Source: Phoebastria nigripes (Eukaryota; Chordata; Aves; Procellariiformes; Diomedeidae). Taken from it: DNA of 64,000 nt. Position numbers and translations under genes: made by a program. Under the pieces are notes generated by a model, which saw only the letters and a list, made by a program, of their open reading frames with translations, searched no databases and was not told where the DNA came from. This document shows positions 63,113 to 64,000 of this stretch, piece after piece. The stretch spans positions 789,311-853,310 of the forward strand of contig JAYKAV010000478.1 in the NCBI GenBank assembly GCA_035582835.1, written 5' to 3'. Position 1 is the stretch's first letter. Each line of letters starts with the position of its first letter.

Positions 63113-64000
63113 GTAATCCCCAGTTTTTGTCTTTTCTAATTTATGCCTATGAGGTAGTCTAACAGAGTAGGAAAATGCTATTCCTGCTGAGCAGCCTAGT
63201 GCTCGTTTTCTCTCTGCATCATATCTCATCTCCTGAGGATGCCTTCTATCCTGCAGTATAGAAGATGCTATTCTTAGGAATGGATGTCCTCAGGTCCCCA
63301 CTCCCCCAAAACATATTGCAATATTGTTAAAAGTACAGACGCTCAGTAGTACATGTAGACACAGTCCCAGACCTTGACACAAGGGCTTAATGACTCTAAG
63401 TAGCTTGGGGTGGGAAGTGTTTATAAGACTGATAAGTAGGGAAAAACGTACACCTGGGAAGCAAAATAGCTGACATGGTTGCAAGTGCTGTTAGTTCTAT
63501 ATATTTTGGTGCACCACTACCTCCAGCTTCTCTTCTGTTTTGTGTGTGTATTTAACCGTACATTTAGTAGTGGCACTAACCCGTGAAATAGATATATATT
63601 GTTTTTATGTTAGGCTGTGTGTAAAATTCTATGTAAATTGTTCCTAAAATAATGACTGGTGCGTCTAAAGTAACCTTGAAACCTAGTTTGTGCTTAGTCA
63701 TGCTTGTATTTGTATGGGAAGAGAACTATCTAATGTTACTGAATTGCTTTTCCTCATTAAACAGGAGTTGAGTTTATNGGCATGTATCTTATCAGCTGTC
63801 TAATAAGTGCAGGTAATACTGATTATTTAATTAGAAGCTTCACCTCTAACAAGATGTTTTTAAGTATTACTTTTGATAGATGTTTTAGGGTTCAGTTCTG
63901 AAAATATAAAATACTTAAACCTAAAGGTGAACTATAATGATTTATATGAGCTACACCGTAGTTGCTGGATTTTGGGATTCAATGAGATTTCACTATGTAG

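Larger units (their letters stand above)
48551..64000 (+). other. SHANK2: SHANK2 intron after the SH3 exons, continues beyond the window
   Basis: More than 15 kb with no recognised SHANK2 exon and no RNA gene or intact mobile element. Contents are homopolymer runs, small hairpins, a 25-bp tandem duplication, a 13-bp inverted repeat and exon-like segments at 54,550 and 62,969, all listed separately. The expected exon encoding the stretch before PDZ must lie beyond 64,000 or has been missed. Confidence 0.75.

Noticed and set aside
1..64000. CRISPR arrays, rRNA, tRNA, operons or integrated viral coding genes
   Set aside because: None seen. No regular spaced repeats, no cloverleaf with A/B box noticed, and no long viral-type frames.

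Overview
The window is vertebrate nuclear DNA on the + strand of one large gene, SHANK2 (also called ProSAP1), a postsynaptic scaffold. It is AT-rich and nearly free of recognisable interspersed repeats. There are no Alu- or L1-like blocks, no RNA genes, no CRISPR array and no bacterial-style operons. Large introns, sparse repeats and the divergence from the mammalian protein suggest a sauropsid, most likely a bird. This is inference, because no lineage-diagnostic repeat was found. Scattered single N bases and one 10-N gap indicate a draft assembly.

Layout: positions 1 to about 26,180 hold no recognised coding exon and are probably intron of the long ankyrin-repeat SHANK2 transcript (upstream exons lie outside the window). 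At 26,180-26,352 lies a small CpG-rich island, followed by a poly-T tract and a very T/G-rich polypyrimidine tract. The exon at 26,686-26,768 follows. It starts the short isoform with MKSLLNAFTKKE, as I recall the mammalian short form does. An upstream ORF of seven codons precedes that start.

Three further coding exons follow: 30,273-30,582 (Ser/Arg/Pro-rich linker), 35,094-35,263 (linker plus first half of the SH3 domain) and 48,354-48,467 (second half of SH3). Their splice sites are canonical. The phases join without a break (1/1, 2/2, 1/1) to give the first 210 residues of the short isoform. The next exon, which should lead into the PDZ domain, is beyond the right edge; the last intron exceeds 15.5 kb.

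Possible undescribed items are mostly transcript variants. One is an intronic polyadenylation isoform ending just after SH3: an in-frame extension of 27 residues, then two AATAAA signals. Another is an in-frame 141/144-bp cassette with a NAGNAG acceptor downstream of SH3. There is also an exon-like pair at 32.8/33.7 kb, and several exon-like segments with good splice sites at 6.96, 9.81, 21.38 and 42.85 kb. None can be confirmed without RNA or cross-species alignment. I saw no novel multi-gene system.
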